Source of the DNA: an uncultured Paenibacillaceae bacterium
Lineage (GTDB): Bacteria; Bacillota; Bacilli; Paenibacillales; K13
Length of the DNA stretch: 64,000 nucleotides
Assembly (NCBI GenBank): GCA_913056365.1
Contig: CAJXLT010000009.1
Location: 1-64,000, forward strand
Direction: 5' to 3'
Shown in pieces: positions 33,892 through 42,791 of this stretch. Below the pieces are notes generated by a model. The model saw only the letters and a program-made list of their open reading frames with translations, was not told where the DNA came from and searched no databases. Each line of letters opens with the position of its first letter. Within the stretch, counting starts at the first letter, position 1. A program made the translations under genes and the position numbers.

Positions 33892-34431
33892 TTACTTACC
33901 AACCACACGTAATGCAAGCTGCTCGTAGTAGTCCAGTGCTCGTTCCACGCGCTCTCTTACTCCGGCATGAGCAGGAACACCGTTGTGATCAAATTGCTGT
34001 GCGTCACCGCCAAGCGACACCCATTCCGGCGATACGATTCCATGCAAATTGCGCATAATCGTCTGCATCTGCGTAAGCGACGACACGCCAACTGCACCGC
34101 CCGCCGTACTTGCCAGCAGTATAGGCTTGCCTCCGAAGTGTGATTTGGATAAGAAGTCTAGCGCATTCTTCAGCACACCCGACATACCGGCATGATATTC
34201 CGGTGTTGCCAACACAATCGCCTCCGCATCTGATACAGCCTTATGTAATGCCGCAACTTCAGGATGTGACCCGTAATCCTCATCCGGACTATATAGAGGA
34301 AGCTTCAGCTGATACAGATCGACAACCTCCGCTTCATGTCCCCTTGTCCGCAGCCGCTCGGCCATATAGCGCAGCAATTGTGCGCTGGCTGCCTGCTTGC
34401 GGTTGGAGCCAGCAATCAATGCAATATTCAT
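33892..34431 (-). CDS. NADPH-dependent FMN reductase family protein
   Basis: 179 residues, flavodoxin-like fold. The FMN phosphate loop is IAGSNRKQAASAQLL, and ATPEYHAGMSGVLKNALDFL is the conserved family block. TAGGAVGVSSLTQMQ contacts the flavin. Such enzymes reduce azo dyes, quinones or chromate in vitro; the natural substrate is unknown. GGAGAG precedes the ATG. Confidence 0.88.
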   Translation of the reverse strand: MNIALIAGSNRKQAASAQLLRYMAERLRTRGHEAEVVDLYQLKLPLYSPDEDYGSHPEVAALHKAVSDAEAIVLATPEYHAGMSGVLKNALDFLSKSHFGGKPILLASTAGGAVGVSSLTQMQTIMRNLHGIVSPEWVSLGGDAQQFDHNGVPAHAGVRERVERALDYYEQLALRVVGK

Positions 34432-34625
34432 TGTTCCACTCTCCTCTCCAGCCTACATTGTACCATCGTTGTACGGTGAATCGCCAGACACAGGGAAATC
34501 ATGTACAATAAGATCGGAACCTGTGCTGCTTGTCTGCCGCCGCATGTCAAGCGGACCGACTGGATGCTGACAGCAGAACTAGATATTGCGATAGAGATAC
34601 GAGACGAACAAAGGAGAGAACGAAA

Positions 34626-35432
34626 ATGAAGTACAAGATGCTTGCTATCGATGTGGACGATACGTTAATTGACGATCAGAAGCGCATCTCAGACGATACA
34701 CGTCAAGCTTTGGCGAGAGCCTTAGCAATCGGTGTCCGCGTCACCTTGGCAACTGGTCGCATGCATGCGTCAGCGAAGCAAATCGCCGCACAATTGAAGC
34801 TGAACGTCCCCTTGATATCCTACCAAGGCGCACTTATCAAAAATCTCGAGGACGGCGCCGTTCTCTATGAACGCCACGTTCCTATAGATGCTGTACAGTT
34901 TCTATTCGATTACGCAGAACGCCGTCACTTGCATATTCAGGCATATGTAGATGATGAATTGTATGTGAAGGAAGATAACGAGAAGATTCAGGCGTATTCC
35001 CGCCTATCCGACGTGCCTTATCGAATCGAGCCGGACATCGAGAAATTAAGCCGGCTTCCGATGCCGAAGGTCATCATCATTGATGAGCCGGACAAGCTGG
35101 ACAGCTTGATGCCGGAGCTGATAGAGCAGCTTGGAGAGCAAGTCCACATCACGAAGTCCAAGCCTAACTTCCTCGAATTCATGCACAAGGAAGGGACGAA
35201 GGGACATGCCGTAGCCTATTTGGCTAAACATTTCAACTGCTCCTTGGACGAAGTGATTGGCATTGGCGACAGCTGGAATGACAAGGAGATGCTTGAAGTC
35301 GCCGGACTCGGTGTAGCGATGGGCAACGCCGTTCAGCCATTGAAGGAAATTGCAGACTACATCACACATACGAACAATGAAGACGGTGTCTGTCATGTAG
35401 TCGAGAAGTTTATTCTGTCGGACAATGACTGA
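34626..35432 (+). CDS. Cof-type HAD hydrolase
   Basis: 268 residues, HAD superfamily IIB phosphatase. The nucleophile motif is IDVDDTLID at the N-terminus, LATGR is motif 2, and GIGDSWNDKEMLEVAGLGVA followed by MGNA gives motifs 3 and 4. A C2B cap lies between about 85 and 190. Likely dephosphorylates sugar phosphates, FMN or PLP. ATG 34626 has AAGGAGAG 8 bases upstream; the longer ORF from 34530 is unsupported. Confidence 0.9.
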   Translation: MKYKMLAIDVDDTLIDDQKRISDDTRQALARALAIGVRVTLATGRMHASAKQIAAQLKLNVPLISYQGALIKNLEDGAVLYERHVPIDAVQFLFDYAERRHLHIQAYVDDELYVKEDNEKIQAYSRLSDVPYRIEPDIEKLSRLPMPKVIIIDEPDKLDSLMPELIEQLGEQVHITKSKPNFLEFMHKEGTKGHAVAYLAKHFNCSLDEVIGIGDSWNDKEMLEVAGLGVAMGNAVQPLKEIADYITHTNNEDGVCHVVEKFILSDND

Positions 35433-35485
35433 ACGTTCCATCTCCATCACACCGACTGGTTGCCTATACGTCCGCTAGAAGTACG

Positions 35486-35533
35486 ACAAGCTGCTCAACA
35501 TCCCGAACGCAAGGGGAAAGGTGAGCAGCTTGT
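35486..35533. terminator. Hairpin between the HAD gene and the sensor-domain gene
   Basis: 12-bp stem ACAAGCTGCTCA / TGAGCAGCTTGT around a 24-base loop, between convergent genes. Confidence 0.5.
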
Positions 35534-35555
35534 ATGTTATGCAAGTGTTATAGCG

Positions 35556-36248
35556 TTACACGCGATCCGAGCTTGCGGCCCACATCGCCAACCGGCCTTG
35601 AATGCCGGTAATCAAGTTCACCATATGCATGCTGATCGTGCTCAGCAACACGCCCGTCACGATACCTAGCAGACCTTGTTCCAACGGACCGTCTCGCATA
35701 CCCAGCATGCTGAGGATCTGTTCGTTGCCCGCGAATAGATTCACTTGCATCGTCTGACTAAGTACAATACCCGCAAGCGCGACACCTATAGTAAGTATCC
35801 CTCCTGCTGCCAGCGTTGCCAGCACTAGACTGAATAGCCCTAACGGAAATCTGAGCAACAGGAACAAGAAGCTCTTATACGTGGACGTATCAGTCAACAC
35901 CTCTTGCAGTCGGGCCCACCATCCTCTGCCTGCCAACGACTCTATCTGCGGCAAGTGGATTGGCTCGCGCAGCAGGCGGCCGGCATAATTCGCTTCGAAA
36001 GCAGCCATCCCTCTCGCACCTGCCGCCACAGCTACGAACAATGGAACACCAAGCAATAGCGGCACGAGACTAATAGACAACGAAACTCCGACAGTTAGGT
36101 ATATAAAGTACAATACTCCTGAGGCGAACGACATGAATGCATAGAGCAAATTATGATAGGACCCCCGGTGTAACAAGATGCCCAAAAAACCAGGTGATTT
36201 GTCAGACAAGGACTTATTCTCAGCAATATTCATATCGGCGGCACGCAT
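35556..36248 (-). CDS. Stand-alone putative sensor-domain membrane protein (PF13796 type)
   Basis: About 230 residues with four hydrophobic helices in two pairs. LLYAFMSFASGVLYFIYLTV, then LGVPLFVAVAAGARGMAAFE and RFPLGLFSLVLATLAAGGIL, match the sensor domain usually found fused to histidine kinases. No kinase domain follows and no partner kinase lies beside it. ATG 36248 is preferred; AAAGGAG lies about 11 bases upstream. The 12-base palindrome at 36368 may be an operator. Confidence 0.7.
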   Translation of the reverse strand: MRAADMNIAENKSLSDKSPGFLGILLHRGSYHNLLYAFMSFASGVLYFIYLTVGVSLSISLVPLLLGVPLFVAVAAGARGMAAFEANYAGRLLREPIHLPQIESLAGRGWWARLQEVLTDTSTYKSFLFLLLRFPLGLFSLVLATLAAGGILTIGVALAGIVLSQTMQVNLFAGNEQILSMLGMRDGPLEQGLLGIVTGVLLSTISMHMVNLITGIQGRLAMWAASSDRV

Positions 36249-36367
36249 TTTCGTTACAACTCCTTTCCCTGTTCCCAACCCACAATCGGATCACGCCAGC
36301 TCGGCTGCCGATTCATTGGTTCAAGCATAACAGGAAACATCATCCGTCAACCAGTTACCGGCGTCAT

Positions 36368-36379
36368 ATGACCGGTCAT
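36368..36379. promoter_or_regulatory. 12-base palindrome ATGACCGGTCAT
   Basis: Perfect palindrome about 120 bases upstream of the sensor-domain gene. The identical sequence occurs at 1063-1074 between tgl and ymaF. It has the form of a small dimeric regulator site; the regulator is unknown. Confidence 0.35.
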
Positions 36380-36444
36380 GGTTTCTTATCACTGGTGTGT
36401 CAGTTGTATACCGAATAGCTTAATTATAACGAGCCGCTGTTCCG

Positions 36445-38496
36445 TCACATATCTGTGACCGCTAACGTGGACTTAACCTGATCTGTTGCGGCCGTCTCCC
36501 CGCCTTGCTGCAGCTGATACATCTGATAATACTTGCCGCGCTTGAGCATCAGTGTGTCATGCGAGCCGCGCTCTGTGATTTGCCCGCGATCCAGCACTAG
36601 AATCTGATCCGCGCTGCGGATTGTGGACAGCCGATGGGCAATGACGAATGTAGTGCGCCCGCGCTTCAGCACTTCCATCGCTTGCTGAATCACAGCCTCT
36701 GTCTCCGTATCGATGCTGGCGGTTGCTTCATCGAGTATGAGGATCGCTGGATTGAAGGCAAGCGCGCGAGCGAAGGAGATGAGCTGGCGCTCGCCTGCAG
36801 ACAACGTGCTCCCCTTCTCGATAACCGGCTCATCGAGGCCATTCGGAAGTCTGCTCAACAAGCCGTCTGCTCCCACATCCTTCAACGCCTGTTCCACCGC
36901 TTGCCTGCTTATCGCCGGATCGTCTAGGCTTACGTTCGATGCGATCGTACCAGAGAACAAGAACGGGTCCTGCAGCACAATGCCCATATGCGAGCGAAGC
37001 TGCTGCTTCGGCACTGACTGAATGTCTGTACCGTCGATGTATATATGGCCCCGCTGACTATCATAGAAGCGGAACAACACATTCATGATCGAGCTCTTGC
37101 CAGACCCGGTATGGCCAACCAAGGCTACTGTTTCGCCCGGACGCGCCTCGAAGCTAATATCCTTCAGCACATACTCTTGTTCCTTATAGGCGAACGACAC
37201 TTGGTCGAAAACTACATGACCCTTATAACGAGCAAGCTTGCCCTGATCTACGTCCACTCCCGGCTCATCCATCAGCTCGAACACCCGCTCCGCTGATACG
37301 AGTGCCGTCTCCATATTCGCAAGCTGGTTCACAATATTCATGACCGGCTGGAAGAGCCGGTTCAAGTAGTCTACGAAAGCATACAGCACACCGATTTCAA
37401 TGACCGTGCCGATCCCGAGCGATTGCCCGCCGAAATACCAGAGCAGTACGACGAATGCTACATTCCGCAGCACATTGACCAGATTATGGCCAGTAATGGC
37501 ATTCAAGTTGAGCATCTTGTTCTGGTAGCGGAAGTGATCCTCGTTCATCTCCTCGAATTCTGCGTTCATCTCCTTCTCTCTGCGGAACGCTTGAATTACC
37601 GGCATGCCTTGTATCGATTCGTTAATCATGCCGTTGATATCGCTAAGCCGCGCGCGAATGACACGATTGTAATGGGTGGCATAGCGTCGATACAGCACAA
37701 CCCACACAACCATGATCGGAATGAGCAACAGACAGATCGCTGCCAGCTGCGCATCTAGCAAGAACAAGGCAATGAAGATGCCTGTCAAATAAATACCGCT
37801 GGTGAAGAATGTCGCAAGCACGGTTACGTACAGTTCGCGAATCGTCTCAGTGTCATTCGTTATGCGCGACACGACCTTGCCTGCCGGCAAATTGTCAAAG
37901 TACTCAATCGGCAGTCGCTGCACTTGCGCATAGACATCCTCACGAAGCTTCTGCACGATCCGGTTCGCTGCCCCTTGCAGCATATAACGTTGCCCATAGT
38001 GGAATAGGGCCGCTACGACGGTAATGGCGAAGAAGAGCAGCAGCAGCTGTATGACCGGCTTAATCTGCGGCGCGAAGAACGCGTACAGCTCCGTACGGCT
38101 CAACTGCGTAGCTGCATAGTGGCTCTCCTCCTCCCTGTTGTTGATGACGAGCTGTCCGTCCACCCAGCTCCGCTTGCCTTCCAGATGGACCGGACCATCT
38201 ACGAAGGCAAAGCTTCGCCCAACCTGCACGATGCGCACTTCACGTCCATGCGACTCCCCATCCTGCAGATGATCGATCCGCTTGAAGCGCTCGCCTTGAT
38301 AGCTTACACCGCCCTGTGCTTCCTCTACTTGATACCAGGGCTTCTCGATGCCTAGAATATGTGTATCGATAATATGCTTGGCGATAAACGGTCCGACCAG
38401 CTCTGCGAAGACAGATACCGTCAGCAGCGTTAGCGCCAGCCATATAGTTCGCTGATACAACTTCGCGTACTGCACTAATCTCGATGCCGTACTCAT
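36445..38496 (-). CDS. bmrD: Heterodimeric multidrug ABC transporter subunit, BmrD (YheH) type
   Basis: 683 residues, against 673 for B. subtilis BmrD. Fused membrane and ATPase domains. An extracellular insertion of about 90 residues (roughly 55-145) between helices 1 and 2 is typical of this subunit. The ATPase has GHTGSGKSS, LSAGERQL and LILDEATASID with the catalytic glutamate, so this chain carries the active site. It starts 4 bases after bmrC ends. The pair should export drugs from the cell. Confidence 0.9.
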   Translation of the reverse strand: MSTASRLVQYAKLYQRTIWLALTLLTVSVFAELVGPFIAKHIIDTHILGIEKPWYQVEEAQGGVSYQGERFKRIDHLQDGESHGREVRIVQVGRSFAFVDGPVHLEGKRSWVDGQLVINNREEESHYAATQLSRTELYAFFAPQIKPVIQLLLLFFAITVVAALFHYGQRYMLQGAANRIVQKLREDVYAQVQRLPIEYFDNLPAGKVVSRITNDTETIRELYVTVLATFFTSGIYLTGIFIALFLLDAQLAAICLLLIPIMVVWVVLYRRYATHYNRVIRARLSDINGMINESIQGMPVIQAFRREKEMNAEFEEMNEDHFRYQNKMLNLNAITGHNLVNVLRNVAFVVLLWYFGGQSLGIGTVIEIGVLYAFVDYLNRLFQPVMNIVNQLANMETALVSAERVFELMDEPGVDVDQGKLARYKGHVVFDQVSFAYKEQEYVLKDISFEARPGETVALVGHTGSGKSSIMNVLFRFYDSQRGHIYIDGTDIQSVPKQQLRSHMGIVLQDPFLFSGTIASNVSLDDPAISRQAVEQALKDVGADGLLSRLPNGLDEPVIEKGSTLSAGERQLISFARALAFNPAILILDEATASIDTETEAVIQQAMEVLKRGRTTFVIAHRLSTIRSADQILVLDRGQITERGSHDTLMLKRGKYYQMYQLQQGGETAATDQVKSTLAVTDM

Positions 38497-38500
38497 AGCA

Positions 38501-40276
38501 TCACCGCCCTTCTCTCTTCAGATCTGCCTCAGCTTGCTGGCGCTCATATTGCTCCTTATACCAGCCGCCAAGAGCCAATAGCTTCTCATGTGTTCCCTGC
38601 TCGGCGATACGCCCGTCATCCAGCACGACAATCCACTCTGCATGACGCACTGCTGTCAACCGATGCGTCGTAATAAAGGTCGTCTTGCCCGCGCGTTCCT
38701 CACGAATATGGCGAATAATCTCCGCTTCGGTTCGGCCGTCCACAGCAGACATCGCATCGTCCAGAATCAAGATCTCCGGATCTGCAATGAGTGCGCGAGC
38801 GATGCTGACCCGCTGCTTCTGACCGCCGGACAAGGCGACCCCCTTCTCACCGACAAGCGTCTCCAGCCCATCTGGCAGGAACGGCAAATCCTTGGCGAAG
38901 CAAGAAGCATCAAGCGCTCTCTGCAGACGGTCGTCATCGTTGGTGTTCTCATCTGTACGAGCACCCGTCCCGAACAGGATGTTCTCCCTTACCGTCTTAG
39001 AGAACAGAATTTGTTCCTGCGGCACATAACCGATCCAGCCCTTCCATTGCTCGAGCGGGATACGCTCTAGCGGCACGCCGTTCACGTCAACGCCGCCGTT
39101 CGGGATCGGATATTCGCGTAGCAGCTGGCGCAAGAACGTCGTCTTGCCGCTACCGGTCCGTCCGACGATACCGAGCGTCGTACCGCGCTTCACCTTGACT
39201 GTCACCTCTGTCAAGTTATCCGCAGTAGCTGTCGGGTAGCGGAACGAATATTGGCGGAACACGATCTCCGTCGGCGGCTCCTTCAGCTCAACCTGGTGCT
39301 CTGCGTTCGCCACATCCGGGCGGTGGGACAATGTCTCATTCACACGATCCAGCGATGCATTGCCCCGCTGCATAATATTAATGAGCTCGCCTATAGCGAA
39401 CATCGGCCAAATCAACATACCTAAGTACACATTGAAGGAGACTAGCTCACCTAATGTAATCTCGTTATGAAAAACAAGATAAGCGCCATAGCCAATTCCG
39501 ATTAAATAAGCGAGTCCAACGAGAATTTTCACCGTCGGCTCGAACAGGGAATCAATGCGCGCGACTTGCATGTTTTTGCCATATACATCTTCAGTAAGTC
39601 GGTGAAACTTGCCTTGATCGGCTGTCTCCTGCACATAAGCACGGATTACGCGCACGCCGGACACCGATTCCAGCACTTGATCGTTCAGCTCCCCGAACGA
39701 GCCTTGCGCAGCCATAAATCTCTTATGAATGACTTTGCCGTACATCTGAATAAGCAGCGCCATGATCGGCATCGGCAGCATCGCAGCCAGCGTAAGCTTC
39801 CAACTAATTAAGAAGCCCATCGTCAGAATGATCGTCGCCAGAAAAACAGTAGAGTCGATCAACGTCAGCACGCCGAAGCCTGCCGTGTTGGAAACAGCTC
39901 GCAAATCGTTCGTAGCACGCGCCATTAGATCCCCGGTTCGATTGCGCTGGAAGAATGTCGGTGTCATAAGCAGCAGATGATTCATCAGCTTCGAGCGATA
40001 GAGCCGTTCAACGACGAACGATCCGCCGAACAGCTGATACACCCATATATACGTGATGCCGTATATAGCCGCTAGCAGCACGAGATACACTACGATGATC
40101 TGCATCAACGCGCCAGAGGTCAATTCGTTCACATTCATAAGATCGATGGTATGTCCTATCAGCTTGGGTGGTATAATCTCCATCACCCCTACGATCGTGA
40201 GCAGCACAATCGCCGTCGTATATCGCTTCCATTCTTGCTTGAAAAACCAGCCAAGCTTTTGCATGACAGCTAGCAT
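38501..40276 (-). CDS. bmrC: Heterodimeric multidrug ABC transporter subunit, BmrC (YheI) type
   Basis: 591 residues, against 585 for B. subtilis BmrC. Six helices and an ATPase domain with GRTGSGKTT, LSGGQKQR and LILDDAMSAVD. The second Asp of LILDD replaces the catalytic Glu, the known degenerate feature of BmrC, so it pairs with the BmrD-type chain that has the Glu. AAGGAGGGG precedes the ATG. Expression appears to be gated by a leader ORF and two terminators at 40317-40529, as for bmrBCD. Confidence 0.9.
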   Translation of the reverse strand: MLAVMQKLGWFFKQEWKRYTTAIVLLTIVGVMEIIPPKLIGHTIDLMNVNELTSGALMQIIVVYLVLLAAIYGITYIWVYQLFGGSFVVERLYRSKLMNHLLLMTPTFFQRNRTGDLMARATNDLRAVSNTAGFGVLTLIDSTVFLATIILTMGFLISWKLTLAAMLPMPIMALLIQMYGKVIHKRFMAAQGSFGELNDQVLESVSGVRVIRAYVQETADQGKFHRLTEDVYGKNMQVARIDSLFEPTVKILVGLAYLIGIGYGAYLVFHNEITLGELVSFNVYLGMLIWPMFAIGELINIMQRGNASLDRVNETLSHRPDVANAEHQVELKEPPTEIVFRQYSFRYPTATADNLTEVTVKVKRGTTLGIVGRTGSGKTTFLRQLLREYPIPNGGVDVNGVPLERIPLEQWKGWIGYVPQEQILFSKTVRENILFGTGARTDENTNDDDRLQRALDASCFAKDLPFLPDGLETLVGEKGVALSGGQKQRVSIARALIADPEILILDDAMSAVDGRTEAEIIRHIREERAGKTTFITTHRLTAVRHAEWIVVLDDGRIAEQGTHEKLLALGGWYKEQYERQQAEADLKREGR

Positions 40277-40316
40277 AGTCGGTTCCCCTCCTTATTCTCT
40301 CTCTGTTTGTATGTAG

Positions 40317-40352
40317 AAAAAAGACCCTGCACAAACATCCAATGCGCAGAGC
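40317..40352 (-). terminator. Second attenuator hairpin before bmrC
   Basis: On the minus strand CTCTGCGCA and TGTGCAGGG form a stem with a 9-base loop, followed by TTTTTT, about 40 bases before bmrC. Confidence 0.65.
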
Positions 40353-40367
40353 CTGATTCATAGAATC

Positions 40368-40411
40368 AAAAAAAGCGCGAGGCTGCATCAACGGGCAACC
40401 ATGCGCTTCGC
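40368..40411 (-). terminator. First attenuator hairpin before bmrC
   Basis: On the minus strand GCGAAGCGCAT and ATGCAGCCTCGCGC form a GC-rich imperfect stem, followed by TTTTTTT. It begins 22 bases after the leader ORF stop. Confidence 0.65.
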
Positions 40412-40433
40412 TATTTCCGTAATGTCTATATGA

Positions 40434-40529
40434 TCAGATGATCAGACAGCGGTCCTGAACGACTGCGAGTGTTCCCCTAGCATTAACTTGTGTGTGGCGT
40501 ACGTGACGCTTGTCAATTCGATTATACAT
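40434..40529 (-). CDS. Leader peptide ORF (BmrB-like, 31 codons)
   Basis: ATG 40529 follows AGAGGAGG by 10 bases and opens 31 codons (MYNRIDKRHVRHTQVNARGT and on) ending at TGA 40434. It lies between a sigma-A promoter and two terminator hairpins, all ahead of the BmrC-type gene. In B. subtilis, BmrB is a leader peptide whose translation controls terminator formation when ribosomes are slowed by antibiotics. The peptide sequence here is not recognisably BmrB, and the mechanism is inferred from layout. GATCATCTGATC at its end could take part in alternative pairing. Confidence 0.65.
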   Translation of the reverse strand: MYNRIDKRHVRHTQVNARGTLAVVQDRCLII

Positions 40530-40633
40530 GTTCGGGAAACCTCCTCTCGTCATTATAAGATTACGCTGAATCATCCGTATGCACCGCCATCAAGAACGGG
40601 CAACAAAGTTATTTTCCAAAGTTTACATGCTGT

Positions 40634-40663
40634 ACTGTACCACGGATTGTAAAGGAATGTCAA
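40634..40663 (-). promoter_or_regulatory. Sigma-A promoter of the bmr leader and operon
   Basis: On the minus strand TTGACA (40663-40658), an 18-base spacer and TACAGT (40639-40634), about 105 bases before the leader ORF. Confidence 0.65.
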
Positions 40664-40751
40664 TCAAAATTTGTTATACTTGTTCTTAAAGATATTTGCA
40701 CACCGTTCCAGTGATGCATCATTCTGCAAGAAGTGAGGAGGAACGTTCATC

Positions 40752-41591
40752 ATGCACGCATCGAACAATCATGCCGCCGTTGTCCGGCACAAGCCGGTCC
40801 GGCAATGGCTGACCCCGACCAGCGGATACTTGACCGGTTATACCCATACCTTGAATCCATACATAGGCTGTGATTTCGCATGCTCGTATTGCTATGTAAG
40901 GCGCATGCCTCCCGCCCTATTCCGGGGAATACCTTGGGGAGAATGGGTCGATGTGAAGGAGGTTGCCCCTCATCGGTTCGCTGCTGAGCTCGCCCGCAAG
41001 AAGAGCAAGGGCCCAGTTCGCATCTTCATGTCCTCGGCGACCGATCCTTATCAGCGACTGGAGGCGAAGGAGCACGTAACCCGTTCGCTCCTAGAAGTGA
41101 TGGCTGCCGATCCGCCGGAATTCCTGCTGATCCAGACGCGCAGCCCGCTTGTTACCCGTGATCTGGAGCTGATTCGCCAGCTCCTGCCGCATGTGCGGGT
41201 AAGCATGACGATCGAGACGGATCGCGAGGACGTACGCCGAGCTTTCACGCCGGGCACTCCGCCGCTTGCAGCGCGAATCGAAGCCTGCAGAGCCGTGCGC
41301 AAGGCAGACGTTCCTCTGCAAGTTGCCGTCTCGCCGCTGCTCCCGTGTACGGACCGCTTCGCGGAGCAACTCGCCGGGCTAGATGCAGATCGCATCGTGC
41401 TAGATGACTTCTTCATGGGTGACGGCAGCGGCGGGAAGCGTACCCGACAGCTCGGTCTGCAACCAATCTTCGCGGAGCTGGGGGCTGAACAATGGTTCGA
41501 TCCTACTGCTTACCTCCACGTGCATGCCCAACTGAAGGATGTACTGCCAGAAGACAAGCTGTATGTCAGCCAGCCGGGCTTCCTGCCGTAG
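40752..41591 (+). CDS. SPL-family radical SAM protein
   Basis: 279 residues. The Fe-S cluster motif is CDFACSYCY (CxxxCxxC) near residue 45, preceded by YTHTLNPYIG, typical of SplB-related and Rv2578c-like proteins. MSSATDPYQRLEAKE and TRSPLVTRDLELI are further family blocks. It lacks the C-terminal part and length of true SplB (about 340 residues), so spore photoproduct repair cannot be assumed. GAGGAGG lies about 11 bases before the ATG. It is convergent with the second gerP-like cluster. Confidence 0.87.
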   Translation: MHASNNHAAVVRHKPVRQWLTPTSGYLTGYTHTLNPYIGCDFACSYCYVRRMPPALFRGIPWGEWVDVKEVAPHRFAAELARKKSKGPVRIFMSSATDPYQRLEAKEHVTRSLLEVMAADPPEFLLIQTRSPLVTRDLELIRQLLPHVRVSMTIETDREDVRRAFTPGTPPLAARIEACRAVRKADVPLQVAVSPLLPCTDRFAEQLAGLDADRIVLDDFFMGDGSGGKRTRQLGLQPIFAELGAEQWFDPTAYLHVHAQLKDVLPEDKLYVSQPGFLP

Positions 41592-41628
41592 CCCCAGCCG
41601 GATTCATTCTGGCACCAGTATCTGTATT

Positions 41629-42069
41629 CTAGTAAGTAATCGGCACCTCATAATAATAGGTATCCTTACTTCGCTTGTGCACGGTCAGCTGTAAGACCTT
41701 CTCTCGAAATACCGCTTTGGCTGTTCGCGGTTTCACCGCGGCTGGCAATGGAACATGTATTTGCTCCTTCCCCAGTCCGTCCAACAGGATGCTGTGCTCT
41801 CCCATTCGGATACGCATGCGGTCGAGCTGCGCCAAATCCCGAACGCTAATTCTGATAATCACTTGCCGATGTGTCTCGAACACTTCCGGCTGCTGGGTCA
41901 AGTATGCGGATGCAGCATGACTGTCGCTTCGGCTTATGGAGGTGTCGAACAACTCCTTCATCCAAGCTTGATCCTTCTGTTCCGGTATGCCAGTCGGAAA
42001 TAGATGCTGAAAGTATCGCTCGAACTTCTCCCAATTTATGCTTCCGCTATCCTGTTCTTTGCTATGCAC
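41629..42069 (-). CDS. Hsp20/alpha-crystallin-fold protein of the second gerP-like cluster
   Basis: 146 residues. N-terminal part WEKFERYFQHLFPTGIPEQK, then an all-beta domain with EVFETHRQVIIRISVRDL, RMRIRMGEHSILLDGL and KVLQLTVHKR. Shares with the 3476-3961 protein the WxxFE N-terminus and the FETHR strand. Probable spore coat component; the function is not known. Start GTG 42069, with GGGGG about 10 bases upstream. Confidence 0.6.
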   Translation of the reverse strand: MHSKEQDSGSINWEKFERYFQHLFPTGIPEQKDQAWMKELFDTSISRSDSHAASAYLTQQPEVFETHRQVIIRISVRDLAQLDRMRIRMGEHSILLDGLGKEQIHVPLPAAVKPRTAKAVFREKVLQLTVHKRSKDTYYYEVPITY

Positions 42070-42125
42070 AATCTGCCGAACCCCCTTTCATTCTGGTAGC
42101 TTACTGCTGTTGAGCAATGAATAAA

Positions 42126-42410
42126 TCACGGCTCAAAGAAGCGATGTGTGAAGTGATGATACTCCTCTAGCTCATCTCCAGTTGAAACAGGCGCATATAC
42201 TGTCTGCAGCAGCCCTGTCTGATTGAAGGTTGTAGGAGCGCCGCATGCGACACAGAACGCCGCGTCTTCCGTATTTTCCTTCGTGCAGGGTTCTCCGGTT
42301 AACCCTCCGTCATACGTACAGCGATTTACAATCGGCGCGCTGCATTGCTTGCAATATTGGTCATTCTTGCCCGGCTTCGATCTGCACCGAACACAACGGT
42401 CAACTGGCAT
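42126..42410 (-). CDS. Double zinc-ribbon protein
   Basis: 94 residues. Two cysteine-rich knuckles, CVRCRSKPGKNDQYCKQC and a second around CTYDGGLTGEPCT and AFCVACGAP, suggest two treble-clef or zinc-ribbon folds. The C-terminal 25 residues are acidic and aromatic (EEYHHFTHRFFEP). I recognise no named family. GGGGATGAGCAT precedes the ATG. Lying 24 bases after the GerPC-like gene, it probably belongs to the same spore transcript. Confidence 0.65.
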   Translation of the reverse strand: MPVDRCVRCRSKPGKNDQYCKQCSAPIVNRCTYDGGLTGEPCTKENTEDAAFCVACGAPTTFNQTGLLQTVYAPVSTGDELEEYHHFTHRFFEP

Positions 42411-42434
42411 ATGCTCATCCCCTTCCTTCAGAAT

Positions 42435-42791
42435 TCATACACGATCAGCCTGTTCTGTCATCGTCGCTGTGTGCGTGTTATCGCTATCCAAATCTGTCAG
42501 CTGCACTTCGCCGCTCCCCTCCTCGCTGAGCCACTTCTGCACAGCTTCTCCTTCAGCTAATGCAGACAAACCCGCTACCAATGTGCCGCTAAGCTCTTGT
42601 ACATGCAGCTCCTGCACCTTGTAATTAATCGTCTCGATGTGAACAGGCTTGTATTGATCCAGCTTGCCCTCCAAGCTCTTGATACGGGCTTCCAGCGCCT
42701 CCACCTGCTTCAACAGCTGCTCATTCCGCTCATAGGCTTGCTGCATATACCAATGCCATTGCTGCATCCAATCATAAGTGCCTGCGCTCAT
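42435..42791 (-). CDS. Short GerPC-like protein
   Basis: 118 residues. An N-terminal coiled coil (YDWMQQWHWYMQQAYERNEQ, then LLKQVEALEARIKSLEGKL) is followed by ETINYKVQELHVQELSGTLV and AGLSA. This parallels the GerPC block NFEQLKVDTLDGTLVIGIS. It lacks most of the C-terminal half of GerPC (212 residues at 2120-2758). ATGA overlap with the previous gene. Confidence 0.7.
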   Translation of the reverse strand: MSAGTYDWMQQWHWYMQQAYERNEQLLKQVEALEARIKSLEGKLDQYKPVHIETINYKVQELHVQELSGTLVAGLSALAEGEAVQKWLSEEGSGEVQLTDLDSDNTHTATMTEQADRV

